DNA from: an uncultured Kiritimatiellota bacterium
Lineage (GTDB): Bacteria > Verrucomicrobiota > Kiritimatiellia > RFP12 > DVOR01
Direction: 5' to 3'
DNA: 42,650 nt
NCBI GenBank assembly: GCA_944391065.1
Contig: CALXSH010000012.1
Span: 1 to 42,650 of the forward strand
The notes beneath the pieces were generated by a model. The model worked only from the letters and a program-made list of their open reading frames with translations, had not been told where the DNA came from and searched no databases. Below, piece after piece: positions 1-8,990 of this stretch. How positions within the stretch are numbered: position 1 is the stretch's first letter; the number at the start of each line of letters is the position of its first letter. Made by a program: the position numbers and the translations under genes.

Positions 1-22
1 CCTGAAAGGACTCTCCGCCAAT

Positions 23-54
23 GAAGCTTTTTCAGCTATTGCCTAAAAAACTTC
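23..54 (-). other. Hairpin downstream of ruvA
   Basis: A 14-nt arm at 23-36 and a complementary arm at 41-54 flank a 4-nt loop, with one mismatch and G.T pairs. It lies just past the ruvA stop in the leftward direction. The stem is AT-rich and no T-run follows, so it is not a textbook terminator; it may protect the mRNA 3' end. The remainder of 1-84 shows no gene. Confidence 0.35.
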
Positions 55-84
55 ACGGTTTTGCTTGCAATCAGCCATATGTGT

Positions 85-696
85 TTACTTGCGCAGGGCG
101 GCGCGAATAAGTTCTTGGACGGAAGCTGCCGGGTTGGCCTCAATGGCCTTTTGGACGAGGAGGCGGGCATCCTCAGGTTTGTTGCCGAGGGCGATGAGGG
201 AGAGGATGGCATCACGCATGGCTGGGGCGGCCTCTTCGGCGGTTTCGCCGGGGGCGACGGAGAGACCGCGGGCGGCGACTGCCTCCAAGGGATTGATACG
301 GTCGCGGAGCTCGACGATGATGCGCTCGGCCGTTTTCTTGCCAATACCGGAGACGGAGGAGAGGCGCTTGACGTCGCCGTCGGAGACGGCGGCGACGAGC
401 TCGGAGGGCGTGAGGGCGCTCAGGACGTTGAGGGCCAGCTTAGGACCGATGCCGGAGACGGCCGTGAGGGTAACGAAGACGCTCCGCTCGCGGTCGGTGG
501 CGAAGCCGAAGAGCTGCTGGTCGTCCTCGCGGATGACGTGGCGGATCAGGATCTCGGTTTCGCTGCCGGTGGCGGGGAGGCGGTCAAAGGTCGAGAGTGG
601 CACGGTGACGGCATAACCGACCCCGCCGCATTCGATGACAATGTCGGCGGGGTTTTTGGTCTTGAGGATGCCGCGGAGCGAGGCGATGTAGCCCAT
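85..696 (-). CDS. ruvA: Holliday junction branch migration protein RuvA
   Basis: The 203-residue product matches the usual RuvA length. It starts MGYIASLRG, keeps the OB-fold N-terminal domain typical of RuvA (about residues 1-62), then helix-hairpin-helix segments around SGIGPKLAL and SGIGKKTAERI (about 80-130), and a C-terminal RuvB-binding domain (about 155-203). RuvA tetramers bind Holliday junctions in the cytoplasm and load the RuvB motor. The gene begins 3 nt after the end of the upstream FHA-domain regulator, so the two are almost certainly co-transcribed. RuvB is not visible; the window ends 84 nt downstream of ruvA. Family assignment is secure. Confidence 0.96.
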   Translation of the reverse strand: MGYIASLRGILKTKNPADIVIECGGVGYAVTVPLSTFDRLPATGSETEILIRHVIREDDQQLFGFATDRERSVFVTLTAVSGIGPKLALNVLSALTPSELVAAVSDGDVKRLSSVSGIGKKTAERIIVELRDRINPLEAVAARGLSVAPGETAEEAAPAMRDAILSLIALGNKPEDARLLVQKAIEANPAASVQELIRAALRK

Positions 697-699
697 GGA

Positions 700-2016
700 T
701 CACTCCACGTTGCGCATACCGTACTTGCGGATCAGACGCTGAAGGTAGGTGCGCTCGATGCCGGCGTTGCGGGCGGAGAGGGAGATGTTCTGCGCGTTGC
801 GGGCGAGGAGGTCGCTCAGGTATTTGCGCTCGAATTCCTCGATGATCTCGTTCTTCACGTCCTTGAATGGACGATCCGCGGAGACATTGAATCCGCCCTC
901 GGCGGTTTCGGCTTCGGCGGCCTCGGTCTTCGGCGTGCTCTGGAGGAAGGCGCCAATGTCGGCCGGGATACGGTCGAGGGCCTGGAGCTTCTGCACCATC
1001 GCGCGGAGTTCGCGGATATTGCCGGGCCAGTTGTAGCGCTTGAGGAAGGCGAGCGTGGAATCCTGGGAGCACCAAGCCTTCAGTTCGGGCTTGACGTGCT
1101 GACGGTCGCAGATGTCGGCCAGAAGGAGGGGGACATCGTCCTTGCGGCGGCGCAGCGGGGGCATCTCGATGACGAGCACCGAGATGGCGCAGAGCAGGGG
1201 CTGATAGAAGTTCTCGGCAGCGGCCAAGACGGAACGATCCTCCTTGGTCGCGCAGATGAAGCGGATGTCTCCGCGGGTCTCAATGGCGCGCAACAGTAGG
1301 GGCTGGGCGTCAGCCGGCAGGCGGTCGATGCTGTCGACGAAGAGGGTGCCGCCGGAGGCTAGGTCGAGTGCGCCCTTCGTGCGGACGTCGCCGAGGAGTT
1401 CACGCTTGGCGAACTCGAGGTCGGAGAAGGCGTTGCAGTCGAGGACGATGAAGGGGGACCCCTTGCGGGCCGATTCGTTGTGGATGTCGCCGGCGAGCTC
1501 TTCCTTGCCGGTGCCCGATTCGCCGGTTAGCAGGACGGGGGCGTTTGAGGCGGCGGCCTGTTCGGCCAGATGGAAGACGTGGCGGATGATGGGCGAACGG
1601 CCGATGCTGTTACCGAATTGCTCGCGCGCGCTCATGGTGTATTCGGGATGGTCCTGCACGAGCGGCACGATGATGGCTGTGTGACCGAGCTGGACGAGGG
1701 TATTGGCGGCGAGCTTGGCCGAGGTGACCTTGACGCCCTCGATGCTGGTGCCGTTAGTCGAGTGCAGATCGTTGATGCAGAGCGCGCCCTTGTCATCCTG
1801 GACCAATTCGCAGTGATGACGGGAGACTGTCGAATCGGCGATGCTCAGATCATTGTCCAAGCCCGAGCCGATGGTGTAGGGAAAACGGTGAATGACGTAT
1901 TCTCGGCCCTCGAGCGGGCCGGCGGTGACGAGAAGATGGTGTTTCTTGCCCGAACCGCCGCCGGAGGGCTGGACGGTCGGCAATACAATGGTGTGGATTT
2001 CTTCGGAGCCGGTCAT
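700..2016 (-). CDS. FHA domain / AAA+ (sigma-54 activator-like) / Fis-type HTH regulator
   Basis: This 438-residue protein has three recognisable parts. An FHA domain (about 25-118, core YTIGSGLDND, SRHHCE and STNGT) normally binds phosphothreonine. An AAA+ module of the sigma-54 activator type (about 135-345) has Walker A GESGTGKE at 165-172 and a WPGNIREL segment near 330. A Fis-type helix-turn-helix (about 390-435) closes the protein. The sigma-54-contacting GAFTGA loop is absent: KRELLGDVRTKGALDLASGG runs straight on to Walker B. Walker B reads LFVDSID, with Ser where Glu is usual. It may therefore be a DNA-binding regulator that does not activate sigma-54 by the standard mechanism. The start is supported by an AAGGAG Shine-Dalgarno sequence. 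It is followed by ruvA after 3 nt. Targets are unknown. Confidence 0.85.
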   Translation of the reverse strand: MTGSEEIHTIVLPTVQPSGGGSGKKHHLLVTAGPLEGREYVIHRFPYTIGSGLDNDLSIADSTVSRHHCELVQDDKGALCINDLHSTNGTSIEGVKVTSAKLAANTLVQLGHTAIIVPLVQDHPEYTMSAREQFGNSIGRSPIIRHVFHLAEQAAASNAPVLLTGESGTGKEELAGDIHNESARKGSPFIVLDCNAFSDLEFAKRELLGDVRTKGALDLASGGTLFVDSIDRLPADAQPLLLRAIETRGDIRFICATKEDRSVLAAAENFYQPLLCAISVLVIEMPPLRRRKDDVPLLLADICDRQHVKPELKAWCSQDSTLAFLKRYNWPGNIRELRAMVQKLQALDRIPADIGAFLQSTPKTEAAEAETAEGGFNVSADRPFKDVKNEIIEEFERKYLSDLLARNAQNISLSARNAGIERTYLQRLIRKYGMRNVE

Positions 2017-2045
2017 GAAATCAATTCTCCTTCGGTTGAACTTCC

Positions 2046-2051
2046 ATTATA
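2046..2051 (-). promoter_or_regulatory. Probable -10 box of the FHA regulator-ruvA unit
   Basis: A perfect TATAAT on the minus strand lies about 30 nt upstream of the regulator start, in an AT-rich patch. A weak -35 candidate, TTATCA at 2067-2072, gives only a 15-nt spacer, so only the -10 call is firm. A GH31 terminator sits just upstream, consistent with a new transcription unit starting here. Confidence 0.6.
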
Positions 2052-2090
2052 CCATATTCATCTCTTTGATAAGTTCTCTTTGTAATAGCT

Positions 2091-2128
2091 ACAGAAAAGG
2101 GGTGGTCGTCTTTCGACGGCTACCCCTT
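2091..2128 (-). terminator. Intrinsic terminator after the GH31 gene
   Basis: Arms at 2097-2110 and 2115-2128 pair over 14 nt with a GAAA/TTTC tetraloop and, on the minus strand, run into TTTTCT. It lies 27 nt past the GH31 stop codon and upstream of the next promoter. Confidence 0.75.
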
Positions 2129-2154
2129 GGAATCCGCGGTGGAAACCGCGCGGA

Positions 2155-5100
2155 TTAGTGTTCGGACCCCTTCCGGAGGAGGCGCATGTCGGTCCAGACG
2201 CCGGTGGCGTCGTCGTTGCAGGTGTCGCTCTGCTTGGAAAGGGTGAAGGTGAGCTGTTTGGCGCCTTCGGGGATGGCGACATCGATGAGCTGTTTCACGG
2301 CGTTGGGCTCCATGCCGAGGCGATTGAATATCTCTCTGCCGCTGTCATCCGTGATGCGGAAGGTCACGGTGCCGGTATTCTCATTGCCGGTCTCCATGCC
2401 GGCATGGCCGAGGACCCGGTCCCATGTGCCGTCGAGGTCAAGCGTCCAGCTGTCACCGACGGTGCTCTTGCGGCAGTTGTCGAATTCCTGGCCGTCGACG
2501 GTCAGGGTCTCGTCGCCGATGGGCTCGGTTTCGTCGGGGAGGGGGGCGGCCTTGAGGTCCTGCAGGATGTCGATCTCCGCGGCGGAAGCGTGGGTGTCGT
2601 TCTCGCGTTGGGCGGAGGTGAAGACAATGCGGACGTAACGGGCCCAGACGGTTTCGAAGTCAATCTTACGGGTCTCGACATTCGTGAAGGGTTCGAATTC
2701 GCCTTCGGCCACCCGGATGAAGTGTTCATCGCCGGCGAAACGGGAGGCCCAGATTTCGTAACCCTTGACCGTGCCGTTGCCCAGATTGGAGCGGGGCAGG
2801 TAGGTGACGGCATTGACGGGGTAGAGGCCGTTCATGTCGACATCGATGGTGTAGGGGAATTCGATAGGCTGCTTGCCGTCCTTCAGCCAGTAGGTGTGCC
2901 ACATGGTCTCCTCGGTACCGTCGAAGGCATTGGTGACGGGGCAGTCGCCGGCGAAGGAGTCGGCGGTGACGGTGAACTCTCCCTTGTCGAGCTCATCGGT
3001 GACTTCGGGAACGGGGTAGGGCTCGGTGGGCGTCAGGCCTTTGGCAAGCCTGGGATCGACGCGGACAAGGAGTTCGAGGGCCTCACGGACGGAGCGGCGG
3101 TGCAGCTTGATGTGCAGGATGCCGTAGCGGTCGTTGGCGTCGTAGTACCAGCCCTGTCGGGCATTGGCGAAGAGTTCGGGTGAGCTGAGGTCGAGCAGTT
3201 GGACACCGTCGGCGAAGACGTTGACGGGCTTCGTGCGTATGTGAATTTCGAAGGCATAGACGCGCTTCTCGAGCATGCCGTCGAAGGAGCCGACTGCGGG
3301 ATTGACGCGGATGGCGATGTCGTCGGTGCCCTCGGTTTCGGGGGCCTTGCACTCGATGAGCTGACGGGAGAATTCGCCCTCGCGGTACTTACGGGTCTCG
3401 CCGTCATCCTCGTAGACCTCAAAGGAGGAATAGCCCTTCGGATAGATGTCGAAGGTCAGCGGATCGGGGGCCTTCTCACCCATGCTGAGCATCTCGGGGT
3501 ACATCGGCAGGATGCTGCCGGCTCGGATGAAGACGGGGAGCTTGCCGAGATCGATCGGATAGGCGCCAAGGGTGAACCCGCCTTCGATGCGGCGGCCGTC
3601 GTTGTAGTCAATCCAAGTGCCTTTGGGGAAGTAGATATCCTTCTTCCAGCCCTTGTTGAGCTTCATAGAATTGTAGACGGGGGCGACCATGATCTCGTTG
3701 CCGAGCATGAACTGGTATTGGGTGGTGTTGTCCCAGGTGTGGCGGTCCTCAGGATAGTTCCAGACCAGCGGACGGACGATGGCGGTGCCGTCTTCCCAAG
3801 CCTTGCGCATATAGGCGTAGATGAAGGGCGTCATGCGCATCTTGCGCAGCAACGCTTCGCGCATATAGGTGCGGTAGGGTTCGTCGTAGCTCCAAGGGCT
3901 CTTGTTGATGTGGCTCCAGCCGTTCATGGCGTACATGGCGGTTGTCCAGCACTTCCACTGGAGGTCGCGCAGGTAGGTCTCGGGGCTGCCGCCGAAGATG
4001 CCGTCGACGTCGGTCGTGGCATAGGCCTGGCCGCTCATGGAGGACCCGGTCAGCGTCGGGATGTGGTAGCGGATGAGGTCCCAGGTGCCGGCTTGGTCAC
4101 CGGTCCAGCAGATGCCGTAACGCTGCGTGCCGGCCCAGCCCTGAACAGTCCAGACGAAGGCACGTGCGTTGGAGTTGTTTTCGATGCCGTCGGCGGCGAC
4201 GCGGTTGCACTCCAGAGCGTGCTGATAGGCGGGGCCGGACCAGGCGACGTCAATCTTCTGGACGCGGGAGCCGGCAGAGCCGACCTCCCAGTTGATCAGG
4301 TCGAGGGCGCCTTCGGTCCAGAGACCGCAGCGGAAGCCCAGGTCGCGCAGGGCGCGGACGGTGTAGCCGAGCTGGAGGTGCCCGCAGCCGTAGCCGTCAT
4401 TGACCAGGAGCCAGCCGCCGGGCATGCCGGCCTCGCGGTACCTGCGGGCGACCTCGACGGCGTTGACGGGCGTGACTTCAACGTAGGAACCGTCCTCGGT
4501 CTGGGCCGGTTCGGCGGTATCGGGGTCGCGGGTGATGTAGGCGTCTGCGTCGCCGAGCTCCAAGCCCCACATCGGGATGAAGTTAGGACGGCCCGTGAAA
4601 CGGGTGTACTGATCGAGAACGGCGCCGAAGTCCTTCCCAAAGAAGTAGAAGGCGTCGAAGCGCTGTTCTTTATGGGTCGTGGTGATGGTGTCGTCTCGGG
4701 TGAAGTCGTAGCGGCCGGGAGCGAAAGTGTGGCGGAGGACGCCATAGCCGGTGTTGGTGATGTACCAAGGGGAGGGATTGGGATGTCCGCCCTCGTTCCA
4801 GTTGCCGTCGGCGACAATATCGATGGCGCGTCCCTTATGACAGAGGGTGCCGTTCTGCTGACCGCCGCCGTAGAAGAATTCGCCCGCGGAGGTCTTTAGC
4901 GTCTGGGTGGTGGCGTCTTCTGTGAGATCGATCGGGGCGGCTTCGGCCATCAGCGTACGGCCGAGGTCGTCAGTGACGGAGAAGGTGCAGTCGGCCTTGT
5001 TCAGTGTGACGGTGATCCGCGGTGTGGAGAAGGTGTAGGTGCCGGCGGCACGGTTGTCGGCGAAGACGACGCGGCTGGTGTCTTCAAGGGCCTCATCGAC

Positions 5101-5418
5101 GAGAATCTGCGCCTTGGCCGGGTCGTTGAGCGGATCGCTGTAGTCGGCGGAGACGTAGGTCTTGACGGTGCCGTCGGCCAGTTTGACCGGATTGCCGTAA
5201 CGGTCCAGGACCGGCATCAGCTTCTGCGGCGCGGCAAGCACGCGGAAGGCGGTCGGCGTGTAGAACTGGAAACGGACGGTGATACCGTTCTCCGTGACGA
5301 CATCAAAAGCCTTCGAAGTACCGCTCTGCGGCACCATCGTGAGAACCTTGCCAGGGGTGACGGCAAACGATGTTCCAGCCAGGGCGGCCAGCAACCCCAT
5401 CGTAAGCATTCTGTTCAT
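2155..5418 (-). CDS. Secreted GH31 family glycosidase with C-terminal carbohydrate-binding domains
   Basis: The 1087-residue product begins with a signal peptide (about 1-19, MNRMLTMGLLAALAGTSFA). A galactose-mutarotase-like N-terminal region follows, then a GH31 barrel (about 275-620). The catalytic pair appears to be D390 (nucleophile, in QKIDVAW) and D441 (acid/base, in CWTGDQAG). After the GH31 beta-sandwich there is a discoidin-like F5/8 type C domain (about 830-985) and an NPCBM-like domain (about 990-1085). GH31 members cleave alpha-glucosides, alpha-xylosides or alpha-galactosides; the substrate here cannot be named from sequence. Discoidin and NPCBM modules suggest binding to host or plant glycans outside the cytoplasm. 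The gene stands alone between terminator-like structures. Start supported by AAAGGAA upstream. Confidence 0.92.
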   Translation of the reverse strand: MNRMLTMGLLAALAGTSFAVTPGKVLTMVPQSGTSKAFDVVTENGITVRFQFYTPTAFRVLAAPQKLMPVLDRYGNPVKLADGTVKTYVSADYSDPLNDPAKAQILVDEALEDTSRVVFADNRAAGTYTFSTPRITVTLNKADCTFSVTDDLGRTLMAEAAPIDLTEDATTQTLKTSAGEFFYGGGQQNGTLCHKGRAIDIVADGNWNEGGHPNPSPWYITNTGYGVLRHTFAPGRYDFTRDDTITTTHKEQRFDAFYFFGKDFGAVLDQYTRFTGRPNFIPMWGLELGDADAYITRDPDTAEPAQTEDGSYVEVTPVNAVEVARRYREAGMPGGWLLVNDGYGCGHLQLGYTVRALRDLGFRCGLWTEGALDLINWEVGSAGSRVQKIDVAWSGPAYQHALECNRVAADGIENNSNARAFVWTVQGWAGTQRYGICWTGDQAGTWDLIRYHIPTLTGSSMSGQAYATTDVDGIFGGSPETYLRDLQWKCWTTAMYAMNGWSHINKSPWSYDEPYRTYMREALLRKMRMTPFIYAYMRKAWEDGTAIVRPLVWNYPEDRHTWDNTTQYQFMLGNEIMVAPVYNSMKLNKGWKKDIYFPKGTWIDYNDGRRIEGGFTLGAYPIDLGKLPVFIRAGSILPMYPEMLSMGEKAPDPLTFDIYPKGYSSFEVYEDDGETRKYREGEFSRQLIECKAPETEGTDDIAIRVNPAVGSFDGMLEKRVYAFEIHIRTKPVNVFADGVQLLDLSSPELFANARQGWYYDANDRYGILHIKLHRRSVREALELLVRVDPRLAKGLTPTEPYPVPEVTDELDKGEFTVTADSFAGDCPVTNAFDGTEETMWHTYWLKDGKQPIEFPYTIDVDMNGLYPVNAVTYLPRSNLGNGTVKGYEIWASRFAGDEHFIRVAEGEFEPFTNVETRKIDFETVWARYVRIVFTSAQRENDTHASAAEIDILQDLKAAPLPDETEPIGDETLTVDGQEFDNCRKSTVGDSWTLDLDGTWDRVLGHAGMETGNENTGTVTFRITDDSGREIFNRLGMEPNAVKQLIDVAIPEGAKQLTFTLSKQSDTCNDDATGVWTDMRLLRKGSEH

Positions 5419-5496
5419 ACGGCGTTCCTTTGGGATAGGTGTAACAAATGGCGAGAGATTCTAGCACTCCGAAAAGGGAATCCGAGCGGGAAGGTC

Positions 5497-5513
5497 CACC
5501 CGAGTTTCGGGTG
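5497..5513 (-). terminator. Hairpin downstream of the phosphofructokinase gene
   Basis: A 7-bp perfect inverted repeat, CACCCGA/TCGGGTG with a 3-nt loop, lies 13 nt past the pfp stop. No T-run follows on the minus strand, so termination strength is uncertain. The rest of 5419-5525 shows only the GH31 ribosome-binding site. Confidence 0.4.
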
Positions 5514-5525
5514 CGTACGGCAGTC

Positions 5526-6725
5526 TCAGTCGGTGGTGCCGCGGAGCTGGTTGAAGCGCGCCGTTTCCGGCAGCGCGCCGATAATCGGCCTAGCGTAGTC
5601 GAGGAAGAGTCCCGTGACGTTGTTGCCGGCTTCGTTGATGAAGGCGTCGGGAACGGACCGGGTGTGCTTGGCGACAGAGGCAAGCGGAACGATCTGATAG
5701 TCGATGGCATAGGCCGCACCGGGCAGGCGCACCAGCGCGACGGAGCCGCTCTGGTGGGCGCCGCTGACGGCGGCCTTGACGGCTTCGGAACCCGCCAGAC
5801 GGGCCTCGACGGCATCAGTGTCGCTCGTGATGCCGACGAAGCAACGCTGGATGAAGCCGAAGGTATCGGCGCGGACGCGGCGGACCTGGAGCTTCTCGCG
5901 GATAACGGCGGCCAGGTTTTCGCCCAAGGCGGCTGAGGTCAGCTGGACGTTGCCGTGCGCGTCGCGTTCCGTCGAGAAAGCCTCGGCGATGGCTCTGTCA
6001 TCGGCTCCACGGATGCCTTCGCTGACGGCGACAACGCAGCGGCCGTAACGCTTCATGCATCCCTCGACGTCGCTGACGAAGCGGTCGATCAAGAAGGGCC
6101 GTTCGGGCATATAAATCAGGTGGGGCCCGTCATCGGCGTCTTGGCGGGCCAGGGCCGCGGCGGCGGTGAGGAAGCCGGCGTTACGCCCCATGACGACATC
6201 GATCTTGATGCCGCCCAAGGCACGGTTGTCCAGATCGTCGCCGCGGACGGCGCAGGCCACGAAGCGGGCGGCGGAACCGTAGCCTGGGGTGTGGTCGTTG
6301 CACAGGAGGTCGTTGTCAATGGTCTTCGGGATGTGGAAGCAACGCATCGGGTAACCCTGGCGTTCGGCTTCGTCGGCGATGATGCTCGCCGTCTCGGCAG
6401 AGTCGTTGCCGCCGATGTAGAAAAAGTAACGGATGTCGTGCTTGGCCAGAATCGTGAAGATGGTCTTGCAGTCTTCGGGCGTCGGCTTGCGGCGGACGCT
6501 GCCCAGCGCGGAGCTCGGCGTCTTCGCGACGCGCAGCAGGACCTCTTCGGGTTCGGCACGCAGATCGATGAAGCGTTCGTCGAAGATGCCCTGAATGCCG
6601 TGGAGGGCACCGTAAATCTGGACAATCTTGGTGCTGGCCTTGGCGGCAAGTACCGCGCCGACGAGACTCTGGTTGATCACCATGGAGGGGCCGCCGGCCT
6701 GCGCGATCAGCATATTACCTGTCAT
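5526..6725 (-). CDS. pfp: 6-phosphofructokinase, PPi-dependent type
   Basis: This 399-residue phosphofructokinase interconverts fructose 6-phosphate and fructose 1,6-bisphosphate in glycolysis. The phosphate-donor site reads GGNDS (105-109): the Asp at 108 replaces the Gly of ATP-type enzymes. The catalytic loop reads PKTIDND (133-139), with Lys134 where ATP enzymes carry Gly. Both features are known hallmarks of pyrophosphate-dependent enzymes, so the reaction is probably reversible and ATP-sparing, which suits an anaerobe. A MGRN substrate-binding motif is present at 179-182. The gene follows dapL by 63 nt, with a strong hairpin between them. The start at 6725 is supported by GGGAG; a second Met three codons in is an alternative. 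Confidence 0.93.
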   Translation of the reverse strand: MTGNMLIAQAGGPSMVINQSLVGAVLAAKASTKIVQIYGALHGIQGIFDERFIDLRAEPEEVLLRVAKTPSSALGSVRRKPTPEDCKTIFTILAKHDIRYFFYIGGNDSAETASIIADEAERQGYPMRCFHIPKTIDNDLLCNDHTPGYGSAARFVACAVRGDDLDNRALGGIKIDVVMGRNAGFLTAAAALARQDADDGPHLIYMPERPFLIDRFVSDVEGCMKRYGRCVVAVSEGIRGADDRAIAEAFSTERDAHGNVQLTSAALGENLAAVIREKLQVRRVRADTFGFIQRCFVGITSDTDAVEARLAGSEAVKAAVSGAHQSGSVALVRLPGAAYAIDYQIVPLASVAKHTRSVPDAFINEAGNNVTGLFLDYARPIIGALPETARFNQLRGTTD

Positions 6726-6746
6726 CGGATGTCTCCCTGTGGAAGA

Positions 6747-6774
6747 GGGCGACAGGCCGTTCGGCCCATCGCCC
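6747..6774 (-). other. Hairpin between dapL and pfp
   Basis: GGGCGA at 6747-6752 pairs with TCGCCC at 6769-6774, and an inner GGCC/GGCC stem extends it. It sits between the dapL stop and the pfp ribosome-binding site and lacks a T-run. It may be a partial terminator or an mRNA stabiliser within an operon. Confidence 0.5.
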
Positions 6775-6788
6775 CTGAGTGAACCGGC

Positions 6789-8015
6789 TCAGCGGGTGAG
6801 CGCGGCTTTGATACGGCCCATGGCCTCAATGACCTTCTCGCGGTTATTGAAGGCCGAGATGCGGATGTAGCCTTCGCCGCAGCTGCCGAAACCGGCGCCG
6901 GGTGTGGTGACGATCTGCGCCTCGTGGAGCAGGCGGTCGAAGAAGGCCCAGGAGTCCTCACGGACGTTGACCCAGATGTAGGGGGAGTTGTCACCGCCGA
7001 CGCAGGTGTAGCCGAGTGCCTGCATCCCCTCGCGTATGATCTTGGCGTTCTCCAGATAGTAGTCAATCTGGGCGTTGGTCTGGCTGAGGCCCTCGGGGGT
7101 GTAGACGGCGGCCGCGGCACGCTGGACGGGGTAGGAGACGCCGTTGAACTTGGTGGTGTGGCGGCGGTTCCACATCTGATGGAGGCAAACTTCAGTGCCG
7201 TCGCGGCGGTAGGCCTTCAGCCCCTCGGGGACGACGGTGAAGGCGCAGCGGATGCCCGTGAAGCCGGCACGCTTGGAGAAGGAGCGGAACTCGATGGCGC
7301 AGTCGCGGGCGCCCTCGATTTCGTAGATGGAGTGGGGAATCTCAGGGTCGCGGATGAAGGCCTCGTAGGCGGCATCAAAGAGGATGAGGGCCTTGTTGGC
7401 CTTGGCGTAATCGACCCAGGCGCGGAGCTGTTTGCCGGTGGCGGTGGCGCCGGTGGGGTTGTTGGGGAAGCAGAGGTAAATCAGGTCGACCGCCTCGGCC
7501 GGCGGCGGCGGGACGAAGCCATTGGCGGCCGTGCTCTCGAGGTAGTGGAGCCCCGCGTAGCGGCCGTTGACGGCCTCGCCGGTGCGGCCGGCCATCACGT
7601 TGGTGTCGACGTAGACGGGATAGACCGGGTCGGGAATCGCGACGCGGAGCTCCTCGGAGAAGAGCTCCTGGATGTTGGCGCAGTCGCACTTGGAACCGTC
7701 CGAAACGAAGATTTCGGAGGGCGAGATATTGCAGCCGCGGGCGCGGTAGTCGGATTCAGCGATGACCTCGCGGAGGAAGGCATAACCTTGCTCGGGACCG
7801 TAACCGCGGAAGGTCTTTTCGTCAGCCATTTCGTCGACGGCCTGGTGCATCGCCGCGACGCAGGCGGGCGCCAGCGGGAGCGTGACGTCACCGATGCCCA
7901 GACGGATGACGGAGGCGTCGGGATTGGCCGTCTGATAGGCGTTCACGCGCTTGGCGATTTCCGAGAAGAGGTAAGAGGCCTGAAGTTTGCCGAAGTTTTC
8001 GTTTGCCAGAATCAT
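6789..8015 (-). CDS. dapL: LL-diaminopimelate aminotransferase
   Basis: The 408-residue protein is a class I/II PLP-dependent aminotransferase. Its diagnostic N-terminal region is [19 protein letters not shown], and the PLP-lysine motif is [10 protein letters not shown] with Lys248. CFPNNPTGA at 182-190 and DAAYEAF at 214-220 are conserved active-site blocks. DapL converts tetrahydrodipicolinate directly to LL-diaminopimelate, bypassing the acyl steps of the classical lysine/DAP pathway. The variant is known from plants, Chlamydiae, Verrucomicrobia and some anaerobes. It fits with the MurE in this window carrying the DAP-recognition DNPR motif. AAGGA lies 6 nt before the start. The gene lies 48 nt downstream of an LpxL-like gene, with a hairpin between. 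Confidence 0.95.
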   Translation of the reverse strand: MILANENFGKLQASYLFSEIAKRVNAYQTANPDASVIRLGIGDVTLPLAPACVAAMHQAVDEMADEKTFRGYGPEQGYAFLREVIAESDYRARGCNISPSEIFVSDGSKCDCANIQELFSEELRVAIPDPVYPVYVDTNVMAGRTGEAVNGRYAGLHYLESTAANGFVPPPPAEAVDLIYLCFPNNPTGATATGKQLRAWVDYAKANKALILFDAAYEAFIRDPEIPHSIYEIEGARDCAIEFRSFSKRAGFTGIRCAFTVVPEGLKAYRRDGTEVCLHQMWNRRHTTKFNGVSYPVQRAAAAVYTPEGLSQTNAQIDYYLENAKIIREGMQALGYTCVGGDNSPYIWVNVREDSWAFFDRLLHEAQIVTTPGAGFGSCGEGYIRISAFNNREKVIEAMGRIKAALTR

Positions 8016-8037
8016 AAGTATCCTTGAATAATGAAGT

Positions 8038-8056
8038 CCGCCGGGCGCTCCGGCGG
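8038..8056 (-). other. Hairpin between the acyltransferase gene and dapL
   Basis: A perfect 7-bp GC stem, CCGCCGG/CCGGCGG with a 5-nt loop, lies in the 48-nt gap. No T-run follows on the minus strand; it could be a weak terminator of the long upstream polycistron. Confidence 0.45.
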
Positions 8057-8063
8057 TGGAAAA

Positions 8064-8984
8064 TTACCGTGTCTGTGTGTAGAGTGGGGTGAGAATCCAG
8101 CGGCGGTTGTGCCAGAACCACTGCTCCGGGCACTGCCGGATTTTGGCCTCGATAATATCCCAGACGGCCTGTGTCAGCCGCACGGCATCCCGCTCGGGAT
8201 CGGCTTCGGGGTCGGGAAAGAGGGGCTCATGGACGGTGATGCGGTGGCGGTTGGAGCTCAGTCGCTCCATGTAAAGCGGGACGATCGGCACATTGGCCAT
8301 GCGGGCGAACTTGGTGAGGCCTTTGCCGAGCTGGACATTGGGTTTGCCGAAGCAGGTGATGCCGACGGCCGTTTTGTTGTGGCGGACGTCGGGGAGGATG
8401 GCAAAGAGTCCGCCGCTCCTGAGGTGATGGACGATGCGGATGAATTCGCTTGGATGCTTTCGGTTGATGACCGTGAAATTACGGCGGCCCTTGACAATCC
8501 AGTCGTTGACGAGGGGATTGTTCTGCGGGCGGGCAATGGCCATGAGGGGGATCTTCAGCGAGACGCAGGCAATGCCGGCCAGGTCCCAGTTGCCCATATG
8601 GGGCAGGGCGATGACGGCGCCGCCGTGCTTGTCGACAATCGCGCGGAGTTTCTCTCCGGCTTCCTCCGCGCCTTCCAGGTGGCGGCGCAGATAGGTGCTG
8701 TCCATCCGGCCGGCATGCATAATTTCGACGAAGTTCATCAGCATGTTCCAGACCGAGTGGATTGTGATACGGCGGATTTTCGAAACGGGAAGGTCACTGC
8801 CGAAGACCTCGCGCATGCGCGAGACGGTCTCCTTCTTAAGCGGCCAGAAGATCCAAAAGACGAGCGAGACCAAGCCCTTCATCAGGGCTCCGGTCACGGG
8901 AATGGGAACGCAATAAATCACCCCCTGGATGGTACGTAAAAGGCCGTACTCCAGAAGGTGACTGAATCGGTAGCGTCGGGCCAT
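8064..8984 (-). CDS. LpxL/HtrB-family lipid A acyltransferase
   Basis: This 306-residue protein belongs to the LpxL/LpxM (HtrB) family, inner-membrane enzymes that add a secondary acyl chain to Kdo2-lipid A. The catalytic HX4D motif is visible as HMGNWD, H129 and D134. A downstream LPDVR replaces the more usual DQ-containing block, and WFWHNRRW near the C terminus is typical. An N-terminal hydrophobic stretch (about 20-48) probably anchors it. It implies a lipopolysaccharide or lipid-A-like outer membrane. It is the last gene of a long leftward polycistron, 6 nt after the zinc-ribbon gene. A GGAGG sits about 13 nt upstream, a rather long spacing. Acyl donor and substrate cannot be told from sequence. 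Confidence 0.87.
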   Translation of the reverse strand: MARRYRFSHLLEYGLLRTIQGVIYCVPIPVTGALMKGLVSLVFWIFWPLKKETVSRMREVFGSDLPVSKIRRITIHSVWNMLMNFVEIMHAGRMDSTYLRRHLEGAEEAGEKLRAIVDKHGGAVIALPHMGNWDLAGIACVSLKIPLMAIARPQNNPLVNDWIVKGRRNFTVINRKHPSEFIRIVHHLRSGGLFAILPDVRHNKTAVGITCFGKPNVQLGKGLTKFARMANVPIVPLYMERLSSNRHRITVHEPLFPDPEADPERDAVRLTQAVWDIIEAKIRQCPEQWFWHNRRWILTPLYTQTR

Positions 8985-8990
8985 CAGGGC

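Noticed and set aside
61-1299. A 412-codon plus-strand open frame opposite ruvA and the FHA regulator
   Set aside because: Gly/Asp/Glu-rich shadow of the real minus-strand genes with no domain or ribosome-binding site.
3199-4899. A 566-codon plus-strand frame opposite the GH31 gene
   Set aside because: Composition is that of a complementary-strand shadow, and the GH31 frame has full catalytic motifs.
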